From the NCBI RefSeq assembly GCF_002531575.1, contig NZ_NWTI01000034.1, forward strand, positions 1-48,518: a stretch of 48,518 nt of DNA, read 5' to 3'. This document shows, in pieces, positions 16,223 to 24,684 of the stretch; within the stretch, counting starts at the first letter, position 1; each line of letters opens with the position of its first letter. Made by a program: the position numbers and the translations under genes. The DNA comes from Bradyrhizobium sp. Y36 (GTDB taxonomy: Bacteria; Pseudomonadota; Alphaproteobacteria; Rhizobiales; Xanthobacteraceae). Below the pieces are notes generated by a model. It was given only the letters and a program-made list of their open reading frames with translations. It searched no databases and was not told the origin of the DNA.

Positions 16223-17872
16223 TCAGGCTGTGATCGCCTTCGCCGATCCGACCTCGCTGCGCAGCAGGAATTTCTGGATCTTGCCGGTCGAAGTCTTCGG
16301 GATCGGTCCGAACACGACGGCCTTCGGCGTCTTGAAGCCCGACATGTGGCTGCGGCAGAAGGCGATGATGTCGGCTTCGCTGGCGCTGGCGCCGTCCTTC
16401 AGCTCGACGAAGGCGCAAGGCACTTCGCCCCATTTCGGATCGGGCTTTGCGACCACGGCGGCGAACAGCACGGCGGGGTGCTTGTAGAGAATGTCCTCGA
16501 CCTCGACGGAGGAGATGTTCTCGCCGCCGGAGATGATGATGTCCTTGGAGCGGTCCTTGATGATGACGTAGCCGTGCTCGTCGAGCACGCCGAGATCGCC
16601 GGTGTGAAACCAGCCGCCTTCGAACGCTTCCGTGGTCGCCTTCTCGTTCTTCAGATAGCCCTTCATCACGATGTTGCCGCGGAACATGACCTCGCCGATG
16701 GTCTCGCCATCGCGCGGCACCTCCTGCATGGTCTGCGGATTGATGACGGTGACGCGCTCCTCGAGCGGGTAGGGCACGCCCTGCCGACGCTTCATCCGCG
16801 CGCGCTCGGCCGGCGGAAGCTCGTCCCAGCCGGGCTGCTCGGCGCAAACGGAGGCGGGGCCGTAGACCTCGGTCAGGCCGTAGACATGGGTCAGCTTGAT
16901 GCCAATGCTTTCGGCACCTTCGAGCACCGCGACCGGCGGCGCGGCGCCCGCGATCAGGCCGACGACGCGGCGCGCGGTGTTTCCCTTCGGCGCGTCGGGC
17001 GCGTTGATCAGCGTGTTGTAGACGATCGGGGCGCCGCACATGTGGGTGACGCCGTGCGCCTTGATCAGCTCGAAGATCCTGGTCGGCTCAACCTTGCGCA
17101 GGCAGACATTGATGCCGGCGGCGGCGGCAATGGTCCAGGGAAAGCACCAGCCGTTGCAGTGGAACATCGGCAGCGTCCAGAGATAGACCGGATGCTGGCC
17201 GAGATTGCCGGCGAGGATGTTGCTGACGGCGTTGAGGTACGCGCCGCGATGATGGGTAACGACGCCCTTGGGATTGCCCGTCGTGCCCGAGGTGTAGCTC
17301 AGCGCGATCGCATCCCATTCGTCCTTCGGCGGGATCGCCGCGAAGGTCGGGTCGCCTTGCGCGACAGCTGCTTCATATTCGATCTCGCCGATGCGGCCGC
17401 CGCCCTTGAACGATGCGTCGTCGACGTCGACCACGAACGGCCTCGGGCCCTTCATCTGCGCCAGCGCGTCGGTGATGACACCCGAAAACTCGGGATCGAC
17501 CAGGATGATTTTCGCGCCGCCATGGTCGAGCTGGAACGCGATCGAGGGCGCATCGAGACGGATGTTGAGCGCGTTGAGCACGGCGCCGGTCATCGGCACG
17601 GCGAAGTGCGCCTCGTTCATCGCCGGGATGTTCGGCAGCATCGCCGCGACGGTGTCGCCGACGCCGATGCCCTTGCCGGCGAGCCAGGACGCAAAGCGCC
17701 TGCAGCGCTCATGGGTCTGCGCCCAGGTGAAGCTGCGGCCCTCATAGACCGTGCTGACGTGATCGGGATAGACGGCGGCGCTGCGCGCGAGAAAGCTCAG
17801 CGGGCTCAGCGGAACGTAATTGGCGGGGGTCTTGTCGAGGCCGATATCGTACTGGTTCTGCCGCTCGCTCAT
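16223..17872 (-). CDS. Acyl-CoA synthetase (AMP-forming), AAE/AlkK type
   Basis: This 549-residue adenylate-forming ligase activates a carboxylic acid to its CoA thioester using ATP. The P-loop-like Y-T-S-G-T-T-G-N-P-K-G, the G-L-T-E-V-Y-G motif, the hinge G-D-L-G-V-L-D-E-H-G-Y and K-D-R-S-K-D, and the catalytic Lys in T-S-T-G-K-I-Q-K-F are all present. The overall sequence style is that of plant AAE and medium-chain or methylthio-propionate-type ligases. ATG 17872 is preferred over GTG 17878 because GGAGGG then sits at proper spacing. It lies 21 bases downstream of the fused TRAP permease gene on the same strand, so it probably activates what that transporter imports (inference). Confidence 0.9.
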   Translation of the reverse strand: MSERQNQYDIGLDKTPANYVPLSPLSFLARSAAVYPDHVSTVYEGRSFTWAQTHERCRRFASWLAGKGIGVGDTVAAMLPNIPAMNEAHFAVPMTGAVLNALNIRLDAPSIAFQLDHGGAKIILVDPEFSGVITDALAQMKGPRPFVVDVDDASFKGGGRIGEIEYEAAVAQGDPTFAAIPPKDEWDAIALSYTSGTTGNPKGVVTHHRGAYLNAVSNILAGNLGQHPVYLWTLPMFHCNGWCFPWTIAAAAGINVCLRKVEPTRIFELIKAHGVTHMCGAPIVYNTLINAPDAPKGNTARRVVGLIAGAAPPVAVLEGAESIGIKLTHVYGLTEVYGPASVCAEQPGWDELPPAERARMKRRQGVPYPLEERVTVINPQTMQEVPRDGETIGEVMFRGNIVMKGYLKNEKATTEAFEGGWFHTGDLGVLDEHGYVIIKDRSKDIIISGGENISSVEVEDILYKHPAVLFAAVVAKPDPKWGEVPCAFVELKDGASASEADIIAFCRSHMSGFKTPKAVVFGPIPKTSTGKIQKFLLRSEVGSAKAITA

Positions 17873-17893
17873 CGACACCCTCCGTCAAACGCC

Positions 17894-19783
17894 TCAGAGA
17901 AATCCAATCGAGATCCAGGGGAAGATCGCGACGATGATCAATCCCACCAGCAGCGCCAGCAGATAGCCCCAGATCGGCCTGATGCCCTCGGCCGGATCGA
18001 CGCGTCCGATGGCGCAGGCGGCATAATAGCCGACGCCGAAGGGTGGGGCGAATAGCCCGATACCCATGGCGAGAATGATCACCATCGCGTAGTGCACCTC
18101 GTGAACGCCGACGGCGCGTGCGATCGGAAACAGCAGCGGCCCGAACAGGACGATCGCGGGGATGCCCTCCAGCACGCTGCCGAGGATGGTGAAGGCCAGG
18201 ATCGACACGGCGATGAAGGTCGCAGCTCCCCCGGGCAGTCCGGTCATGGCCGCAGCAAGCGCGCGTGAGAAGCCGGATTGCGTCAGCCCCCAAGCCATAC
18301 CTGTCGCCGTGCCGATGATCAGCAGGATGGCGCCCGACAGTGCCGCGGTCTCGACCAGCATCGGAAACAGCCGCCGCCAGTCGAAGCGGCGGTAGACCAG
18401 AAGGCCGACCAGGGCGCCGTAGACGATGCCGATGGTCGAGACCTCGGTCGCGGTCGCGATGCCTTCGACGACGGCGTAGCGGATCACGAAGGGCAGCGCG
18501 AGCGCGGGCAGGGCGACGATGAAGGTCTTGCCGATCTCGCTGCCGGTCGCACGGCGGACGTGGCTCATGTCCTCGTGGCGGTAGCGCCACCACACCAGCA
18601 TGCAGAGCGTGATCGCGAGCACGACGCCGGGCAGCAGGCCGCCGGTGAAGAGGGCGGCGATCGACACGCCGGTGACCGAGCCGATCGTGATCAGCACGAG
18701 GCTCGGCGGAATGGTCTCGGTCTGGGCGCCCGTCGCCGCCAGAAGCGCGACGAGATCGCCGGGCTTGGCGCCGCGCTGCTTCATCTCCGGAAACAGCACC
18801 GGCGCGACCGCCGCCATGTCGGCGGCCTTGGCGCCTGATATGCCTGACACCAGGTACATGGCGCCGACCAGCACGTAGTGCAGGCCGCCGCGGACATGAC
18901 CGAGCAGGCTCGCCAGAAACGCCACCATGGCCCGCGCCATGCCGGTCATCTCGATCAGCAGGCCGAGGAATACGAACAGCGGCACCGACAGCAGGATGAG
19001 GTGGCTCATGCCCTCGTCCATCCGCCCGACCAGCACCATCACGGGCGTGCGCGTGGTCAGCGCGAGGTAGCCGAAGATCGCAAGGCCAAAGCCGAACGCA
19101 ATGGGAACGCCGGCAAACACACAGAAGCCGGCGACGCCGACGAAGAAGATGACGAGGTTGAGATTGCCGAGCGGCCGCAGCGAGGGCTCCGCCAGCCAGA
19201 ACAGGCCGATGATGACGGCAACGCTGACGATCGCGGCCGCGACCATCCGCCAATCGGCCGCGCGCAACAACCGCAGCAAGGCGAAGGCCGCCATCAGGCC
19301 GATGCCGGCCGGCAGCGCGGCGGCGCGCCACATGTTGGAGATCTGGAGCGCCGGCGTGGTGATGTAGCTTTCCTCATAGGCGTAGTCGCAGGCCGGCCAG
19401 ACGATCAGGACCAGGAATGCCAGCGCCGCAGAGGTCGCGACCAGATCGAGATAGGCCCGCATGGCCGGACGCGCGCTGGCGACGACCGCGGTCATGCGCA
19501 TGTGCTCGGAGCGGCGGAACGCGACCGCCGCGCCCAGCATGGCAAGCCACAGGAACAGGATCGAGGCGAGCTCGTCCGACCAGATCAGCGGCCGGTGCAA
19601 GCCGTAGCGCGCGACGACGCCTGCAAAGAGGATCACGATCTCGGCGACGACCAGGATCGCCGCCGGGATTTCGACGATGAGACCGAGCATGCGCTCGAGC
19701 GAAGCCAGCAGCGAAGGTCGGCGAGGGGACTGAAACGCCACCTCGCCCACCACTGTGGTCACCTCGACCTCGACATGAGCCAT
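17894..19783 (-). CDS. TRAP transporter fused permease (DctQ-DctM)
   Basis: This 629-residue protein has a DctQ-like part (about residues 30-200) fused to a DctM-like channel (about 205-629). The Q part has W-S-D-E-L-A-S-I-L-F-L-W and R-R-S-E-H-M-R-M-T. The M part has P-L-F-V-F-L-G-L-L, S-G-A-K-A-A-D-M-A, and G-L-F-A-P-P-F-G-V-G-Y-Y. About 16 hydrophobic segments are expected. The ATG at 19783 lies 15 bases after the binding-protein stop, and the acyl-CoA synthetase follows. Fused Q-M permeases are common in TRAP systems. Confidence 0.92.
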   Translation of the reverse strand: MAHVEVEVTTVVGEVAFQSPRRPSLLASLERMLGLIVEIPAAILVVAEIVILFAGVVARYGLHRPLIWSDELASILFLWLAMLGAAVAFRRSEHMRMTAVVASARPAMRAYLDLVATSAALAFLVLIVWPACDYAYEESYITTPALQISNMWRAAALPAGIGLMAAFALLRLLRAADWRMVAAAIVSVAVIIGLFWLAEPSLRPLGNLNLVIFFVGVAGFCVFAGVPIAFGFGLAIFGYLALTTRTPVMVLVGRMDEGMSHLILLSVPLFVFLGLLIEMTGMARAMVAFLASLLGHVRGGLHYVLVGAMYLVSGISGAKAADMAAVAPVLFPEMKQRGAKPGDLVALLAATGAQTETIPPSLVLITIGSVTGVSIAALFTGGLLPGVVLAITLCMLVWWRYRHEDMSHVRRATGSEIGKTFIVALPALALPFVIRYAVVEGIATATEVSTIGIVYGALVGLLVYRRFDWRRLFPMLVETAALSGAILLIIGTATGMAWGLTQSGFSRALAAAMTGLPGGAATFIAVSILAFTILGSVLEGIPAIVLFGPLLFPIARAVGVHEVHYAMVIILAMGIGLFAPPFGVGYYAACAIGRVDPAEGIRPIWGYLLALLVGLIIVAIFPWISIGFL

Positions 19784-19798
19784 GATGGCCCCAACGCG

Positions 19799-20830
19799 TT
19801 ACGACAGCTTGCCGACGGCCTTTTCCAGAAGGTCCCAGGCCTGATCGCCATACTTGCCCTTCCACTCGGCATAGAAGCCGGCGGTCCGCAGCTTGTCGCG
19901 GAACGGCGCCACGGCGGGCTGATTGAAGGTCAGGCCCTTGGTCGCCAGTTCCTGCTGCAGATTGGCGTTGAGCTTGGCGGTGTCCTCACGCTCCTTGACG
20001 GCAGCGGCATTGATGTTCTTGGCGACGATGGTGCGCACGTCCTGCGGCAGCTTCTCCCAAGCCCTGCGGTTGGCCAGGAACCAGAAGCCGTCCCACATGT
20101 GGTTGGTCAGCGAGCAGTACTTCTGCACCTCGTAGAGCTTGGCGGTCGAGATGATCGCCAGCGGGTTCTCCTGGCCTTCGACGATCTTGGTCTGCAGCGC
20201 CGAATAGACCTCGCTGAAATTGATCGAGGCGGGCGCCGCGTCGAACGCCTTGAACATCGAGGTCCACAGCGGCGACACCGGCACGCGGATCTTGAAGCCC
20301 TTGAGGTCGTCGGGCCCGGTGATCGGCTTGGTCGACGACGTGGTCTGGCGGAAGCCGTTGTCCCAGATCTTGTCCATGACCTCGAGGCCGGCCTTCTTGA
20401 TCTCGCCGCGGACATGGGCGCCGAGATCGCCGTCCATGGCCTTCCAGACCGTGTCGTAGTCCGGGAACGCGAAGCCGATGCCGTTGATGGACGCGGCCGG
20501 CACCAGGGTCGACAGGATCAGGCCGGACAGCGTGAAGAACTCGACGCCGCCGGAGCGGATCTGGCTCAGCATGTCGGTGTCGGAACCGAGCTGGTTGTTC
20601 GGAAAGATCTGCAGGTCGAACTTGCCGTTGGTCTCGTTCTTGATCGCCGCTGCCATCTCCTTGGCGCGGACGTTCAGCGGATGGGTGTCAGGCAGGTTAT
20701 TGGCATATTTGTAGGTGAACTCGGCGCTCTGGGCGCGGGCCACATGGGGCGCACTGAGGCCGCCCAGGACCGCGGTCGCGGCGGAGGCCTTGAGAAGCGT
20801 GCGTCGGGAAAAGCGCGTCGAAAGGACCAT
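19799..20830 (-). CDS. TRAP transporter substrate-binding protein, DctP family
   Basis: This 343-residue periplasmic binding protein has a twin-arginine signal (F-S-R-R-T-L-L-K-A-S, cleavage near A-R-A-Q at about residue 34). The mature part shows DctP blocks: N-L-P-D-T-H-P-L-N, N-N-Q-L-G-S-D-T-D-M-L, L-K-G-F-K-I-R-V-P with the conserved Arg, and E-V-Y-S-A-L-Q-T-K-I-V-E-G-Q-E-N-P. The last block resembles sialic-acid or dicarboxylate binders but is shared widely. GAGGAA precedes the ATG at 20830. It is the first gene of an operon with the fused permease and acyl-CoA synthetase. Tat rather than Sec export suggests folding before export. Confidence 0.92.
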   Translation of the reverse strand: MVLSTRFSRRTLLKASAATAVLGGLSAPHVARAQSAEFTYKYANNLPDTHPLNVRAKEMAAAIKNETNGKFDLQIFPNNQLGSDTDMLSQIRSGGVEFFTLSGLILSTLVPAASINGIGFAFPDYDTVWKAMDGDLGAHVRGEIKKAGLEVMDKIWDNGFRQTTSSTKPITGPDDLKGFKIRVPVSPLWTSMFKAFDAAPASINFSEVYSALQTKIVEGQENPLAIISTAKLYEVQKYCSLTNHMWDGFWFLANRRAWEKLPQDVRTIVAKNINAAAVKEREDTAKLNANLQQELATKGLTFNQPAVAPFRDKLRTAGFYAEWKGKYGDQAWDLLEKAVGKLS

Positions 20831-21304
20831 GGGTCTGCTTCCTCGGAAGGTTTGTTGTTGTTCTGAGACGCAAACCTATACGGACGGAAGGCCTGAAGGT
20901 CATCTGCGATCTCGCGAGGCCTCGCTTATTGCAGCCGGACAAGGTCACGGCAATATCGGCTTTCGGAGACAACGGCCGGATTCAAAATCTCAAAAACAAC
21001 CCCATGCACAGTAGGCGTCGACGACCGGGACGAGGCTCAAGGCCGAGGTCGAAGATCCGGCGTGAGCGAAGGCGCAATGGCAGGAGTTACGTCTAAACGT
21101 TTGATCTGATTGTATATAAAGATATTCCATAATATACCTTATGCGAATTACGGATTAGGCCATGGCTACATTGGGGCTGGCCGATCCCGTCTCGCTCGAA
21201 CCGCCCTGGGTCCGCCATCCCCTTGCGTCTGCTTCGCTGTGCTGGGATCCGGCGGCTGACCCCTGCGAGTCGTTGTGGGACTTCCGGCGCGGCGGCCGCC
21301 AGCG
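20831..21304. other. Intergenic region upstream of the TRAP/acyl-CoA ligase operon
   Basis: This 474-base stretch lies upstream of the minus-strand TRAP operon and downstream of the ferritin-like gene. Short open frames in it show no recognisable protein and I do not accept any. It contains a conspicuous A/T-rich patch at about 21090-21150, unlike its surroundings, and a perfect 12-base palindrome at 20914-20925. Confidence 0.5.
21112..21137. promoter_or_regulatory. A/T-rich inverted repeat, possible operator
   Basis: GTATAT (21112-21117) and ATATAC (21132-21137) are inverted across a 14-base spacer inside the only strongly A/T-rich patch of the area, about 280 bases before the TRAP operon. 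Such a site could bind a dimeric regulator. No regulator gene lies next to it. Confidence 0.3.
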
Positions 21305-22180
21305 TCACTCCGCCGCCAAGGATCGCAGCCAGGCCAGTCTCGCGATCGCGCGCTCTGCAAGCACCTGCAGGCTTTCGAGATGGGTCGCGTCGCTCGACCG
21401 CTCGGCGCCATCGAGGTAGCCGTCGACGAGCGCTTCGGCGATCTCCAACGGGCCTTTGCGCTCCATGGACGCTGGAAAGCTTCCGAGGCCAGCGGCGGCC
21501 TCGGCCATCTCGATCGCCTGTTGGCGAATGGCCTGGATCCGGACTGCGGCCGGGCCGCTCTGGCGTTGTTGCATATCGTCGAGTTGCGCGACCATGCGAA
21601 GCTCGAGGCGCCGCGCATCAATTTGCCGCAGATGCTCTGACGATGCCTCGGCGCTGCTCCGGTCGTGCTCGTGATGATAGGCCCGGCGCCGCTCCTTGCG
21701 CAGCGTGGCAACATGGCCGAGCTCTTCCTTGGCCATCGCCTCGGATGCCTTCTTGATGTCGGCGTCGTCGGAATAGGCGGCGAGATAGGACCAGAAGGCG
21801 AAGGCCCTCTCCTCGTTGCGGACGGCCATGGCGAGCGCCCGGTACGGGGTCATCAGCCGCGACGTCTTGACCTCGGCGGCAGCTTCCGGAGGAAGCGTTT
21901 CCGGCGGCTCCCAGCGCACCAAGGCGGGATCCGGACTCTTGCCGCGGTGCGATTGCGACCACTGTGCGACACTGTCCACGTGCTCGCGCTCGGCGGCGGC
22001 AAGCCGCGCGAACACTTCGGCCAGATCATCCTTGCCCTGCCCGCGCATGTCCTGCGCAAGGGAATCGTACTTGTTGGCCGCTTCCTGCTCCATTGCGTGC
22101 GCCAGCGCAAAGAGTTCGTCGAGCGACTTCAATACCCCGGCGGGCTCGGCACCGAGCAATGAAGTGCGTAGGAATGGCAT
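21305..22180 (-). CDS. Ferritin-like/rubrerythrin-type di-iron protein
   Basis: This 291-residue protein has an N-terminal four-helix ferritin-like domain. Two E-x-n-E-x-x-H sets are visible: M-E-Q-E-A-A-N-K-Y with A-E-R-E-H-V-D, and R-N-E-E-R-A-F-A-F-W with K-E-E-L-G-H-V. These are the expected ligands of a di-iron centre. A second helical, Arg/Gln/Glu-rich half (about 150-291) has no clear match, and no rubredoxin Cys4 site is present. ATG 22180 is chosen because GGAG sits eight bases upstream; the frame extends to 22279 without a better start. The gene is divergent from nosR with a 178-base gap. A role in iron handling or peroxide defence during denitrification is possible but unproven. 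Confidence 0.78.
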   Translation of the reverse strand: MPFLRTSLLGAEPAGVLKSLDELFALAHAMEQEAANKYDSLAQDMRGQGKDDLAEVFARLAAAEREHVDSVAQWSQSHRGKSPDPALVRWEPPETLPPEAAAEVKTSRLMTPYRALAMAVRNEERAFAFWSYLAAYSDDADIKKASEAMAKEELGHVATLRKERRRAYHHEHDRSSAEASSEHLRQIDARRLELRMVAQLDDMQQRQSGPAAVRIQAIRQQAIEMAEAAAGLGSFPASMERKGPLEIAEALVDGYLDGAERSSDATHLESLQVLAERAIARLAWLRSLAAE

Positions 22181-22358
22181 ACCAAGGACTCCAAATGCAG
22201 ATCTCTGATCTGGTTCCGCGCGAACATATATTCCCGGGGCCGGGTTGACAGATGCCGGCGCACGCGACGAGTGTTGCACGTCAGCGGCGACAAATCATCG
22301 AAGAAGAATTTCAAGATGTGCGCGCCCTGTCGGTCGCGCAGATCGCATTTGGATCGAT

Positions 22359-24662
22359 ATGCCGAATCGACCGGACGACGACACCGCCTTCGCAAGACGT
22401 GCAGCGCTCGCGCTCGCAGGCTTGCTGCTGATGTGCCTGACATATATTTCGCCTGCATCCGCCGCCGGTGATTTACCGAGATACCTGCCGAAGATTGCGC
22501 CTGCGGACTTTTTCCCCGGAGCGGATCGTTTTGGCCCGCCGCAAGGCGATCCGCCCATCGTGCGGGTCTACCGCGGCGACCAGCTCCAGGGATTTGTCTT
22601 CCTCAACTCCGATTTGGCCAATTCGGTCGGCTACTCCGGCAAACCGATTCACCTGCTGGCCGGGATTGATCCGAAGGGCGTCATCACCGGCATCAAGCTC
22701 GTCGATCACAAGGAGCCGATCGTGCTGGTCGGCATTCCGGAGGCCCGCATCGTCGCCGCCGTGAACTCCCTGATCGGCAAGGACATGAAGCCTGTCGCAA
22801 GTGGTGCCGAGAAGCCGCCGCAGGTCGACATCGTGAGCGGCGCAACCGTGACCGTGCTGGTGATGGGCGACAGCGTCGTCCGCGCTGCCTCCAAGCTCAT
22901 TCGAAGCGGTCGCATTGGGGCCGGCGGTGGCGCGGCGGTTGCGGCAGCCCTGCCCCCCGTGATCAAGACGCTCGATCTCGAACACGGTGAAATCCGCGAC
23001 TGGGAGAGTCTGGCAGGCGACGGTTCGATACGCCGGCTTCATCTCAGCATCGGCGACATCAACGAAGCCTTCGCGAAATCGGGCAGCGCGGCGGCGAGCC
23101 AGTACCCCGAACCAGGTGAGCCCGACGACACCTTTGTTGATCTCTACGCCGCGCTCGTGAGTGCGCCCACGATCGGCCGTAGCCTGCTCGGCGAGGACGG
23201 CTATCGACGGCTGAAGGACGGCCTGAAACCCGGGCAACAGGCGATCGTCGTGGCCGGCAACGGCCCCTACTCCTTCAAAGGGTCGGCTTACGTTCGCGGC
23301 GGCATCTTCGATCGCATCGAGATCCTGCAGGAAGGCAACAGCACCCGCTTCCGCGACCGCAACCATACCCGCCTCGGTGCGCTGGAAGCGGCCGGCGCGC
23401 CGGAGTTCAGGGAAGTCGGCCTGTTCGTCACGCCTCCGGAGTTCACGCTGGATCCGACCCAGCCGTGGCAGCTTCAACTGCTGGTGCAGCGGAGCCTCGG
23501 CGGCCGCGACAAGGCCTTCCTGACCTTCGACCTCAACTACACCCTCCCCGACAGCTACATACGCCGCGAGCAGCGGGCGGTGACAGTGCCGGAAAGTGCG
23601 GCGCCTCCACCCTCGCAGGCAGAGGCTGCAGCCGCACCGGCTGGACCGGCCGCGGACGCCGACGAGCCGCTCTGGATGCGGATCTGGCGGTCGAGCACCG
23701 TCTCGATCGGCATCACCGCGTTCATGCTGGCCGCCCTCACCGGCATCTTCTTCTTCCAGAACCTGCTGGTTAGTCGCCCGGTGCTCTACACCTGGGTCCG
23801 GCGGGGCTATCTCGCGCTCGTTCTGGTCTGGCTCGGCTGGTACGCCAATGCGCAACTCTCCGTCGTCAACGTCGTCACCTTCACCAATGCGCTGGTGACG
23901 GGCTTCCGCTGGGAATTCTTCCTCGCAGCCCCGCTGATCTTCATTTTGTGGGCCGCAACGGCCGGCGGGCTTCTGTTCTGGGGCCGCGGCCCGTTCTGCG
24001 GCTGGCTGTGTCCGTTCGGCGCCCTGCAGGAGCTCACCAACACTGTCGCGAAATGGCTGAAGGTGCCGCAGATAACGGTGCCGTGGGGACTGCACGAGCG
24101 ACTCTGGCCGATCAAGTACATCATCTTCCTCGGCCTGTTCGGCCTGTCGCTCTACTCGGTCGACATGGCCGAGCGGTTCGCCGAGGTCGAGCCGTTCAAG
24201 ACCGCGATCATCCTGAAGTTTTCGCGGAGCTGGCCGTTCGTGGCCTACGCCGTCGGCCTGCTCTTCATCGGCCTCTTCATCGAGCGCTTCTTCTGCCGTT
24301 ACCTCTGCCCGCTCGGCGCTGCGCTCGCGATACCCGGCCGCATCCGGACCTTCGAATGGCTCCGCCGCTGGCAAGAATGCGGATCACCCTGCCAACGCTG
24401 CGCCAAGGAATGCCCGGTGCAGTCGATTCATCCCGAGGGTCATATCAACGTCAACGAGTGCATCTACTGCATGCATTGTCAGGAACTCTATTACGACGAT
24501 CACCGCTGCCCGCACATGATCCAGGTGCGGCTGAAGCGCGAGAAGTTCGCGGCCATGTCCTCGCCGTCGATGCGTGCGAGCGGCAAGGGTCCCGCGACCG
24601 TCATCACCGCCGGCGGCAAGCCTGTCGGCGCATCACCAGTCGTATCACCACCCCCAAACTGA
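22359..24662 (+). CDS. nosR: NosR, membrane FMN/Fe-S electron donor for NosZ
   Basis: This 767-residue membrane flavoprotein is needed for nosZ expression and electron delivery to N2O reductase. A signal peptide (L-L-L-M-C-L-T-Y, A-S-A-A) is followed by a periplasmic FMN-binding domain with the covalent FMN site S160-G-A-T163. Several membrane helices follow (from about 490). Two polyferredoxin-like C-x-x-x-C-P motifs (C-G-W-L-C-P and C-R-Y-L-C-P) flank helices. At the end, C-x3-C-x2-C-x3-C-P and C-x2-C-x2-C sets fit two 4Fe-4S clusters. The ATG at 22359 is used because the extra 38 upstream codons lack signal character; its ribosome-binding site is weak. It heads the nos operon, and nosZ follows after 22 bases. 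I saw no convincing FixK/FNR box upstream. Confidence 0.95.
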   Translation: MPNRPDDDTAFARRAALALAGLLLMCLTYISPASAAGDLPRYLPKIAPADFFPGADRFGPPQGDPPIVRVYRGDQLQGFVFLNSDLANSVGYSGKPIHLLAGIDPKGVITGIKLVDHKEPIVLVGIPEARIVAAVNSLIGKDMKPVASGAEKPPQVDIVSGATVTVLVMGDSVVRAASKLIRSGRIGAGGGAAVAAALPPVIKTLDLEHGEIRDWESLAGDGSIRRLHLSIGDINEAFAKSGSAAASQYPEPGEPDDTFVDLYAALVSAPTIGRSLLGEDGYRRLKDGLKPGQQAIVVAGNGPYSFKGSAYVRGGIFDRIEILQEGNSTRFRDRNHTRLGALEAAGAPEFREVGLFVTPPEFTLDPTQPWQLQLLVQRSLGGRDKAFLTFDLNYTLPDSYIRREQRAVTVPESAAPPPSQAEAAAAPAGPAADADEPLWMRIWRSSTVSIGITAFMLAALTGIFFFQNLLVSRPVLYTWVRRGYLALVLVWLGWYANAQLSVVNVVTFTNALVTGFRWEFFLAAPLIFILWAATAGGLLFWGRGPFCGWLCPFGALQELTNTVAKWLKVPQITVPWGLHERLWPIKYIIFLGLFGLSLYSVDMAERFAEVEPFKTAIILKFSRSWPFVAYAVGLLFIGLFIERFFCRYLCPLGAALAIPGRIRTFEWLRRWQECGSPCQRCAKECPVQSIHPEGHINVNECIYCMHCQELYYDDHRCPHMIQVRLKREKFAAMSSPSMRASGKGPATVITAGGKPVGASPVVSPPPN

Positions 24663-24684
24663 ACCGGAAGCCGAGGAGGCTATC

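Noticed and set aside
21162..21419. 85-codon plus-strand frame antisense to the ferritin-like gene end
   Set aside because: No ribosome-binding site or recognisable domain, and it overlaps the real gene on the other strand.
22181..22358. FixK/FNR box before nosR
   Set aside because: I searched for TTGAT-N4-ATCAA and relaxed forms and found only single half-sites, for example TTGAC at about 22247, without a partner.
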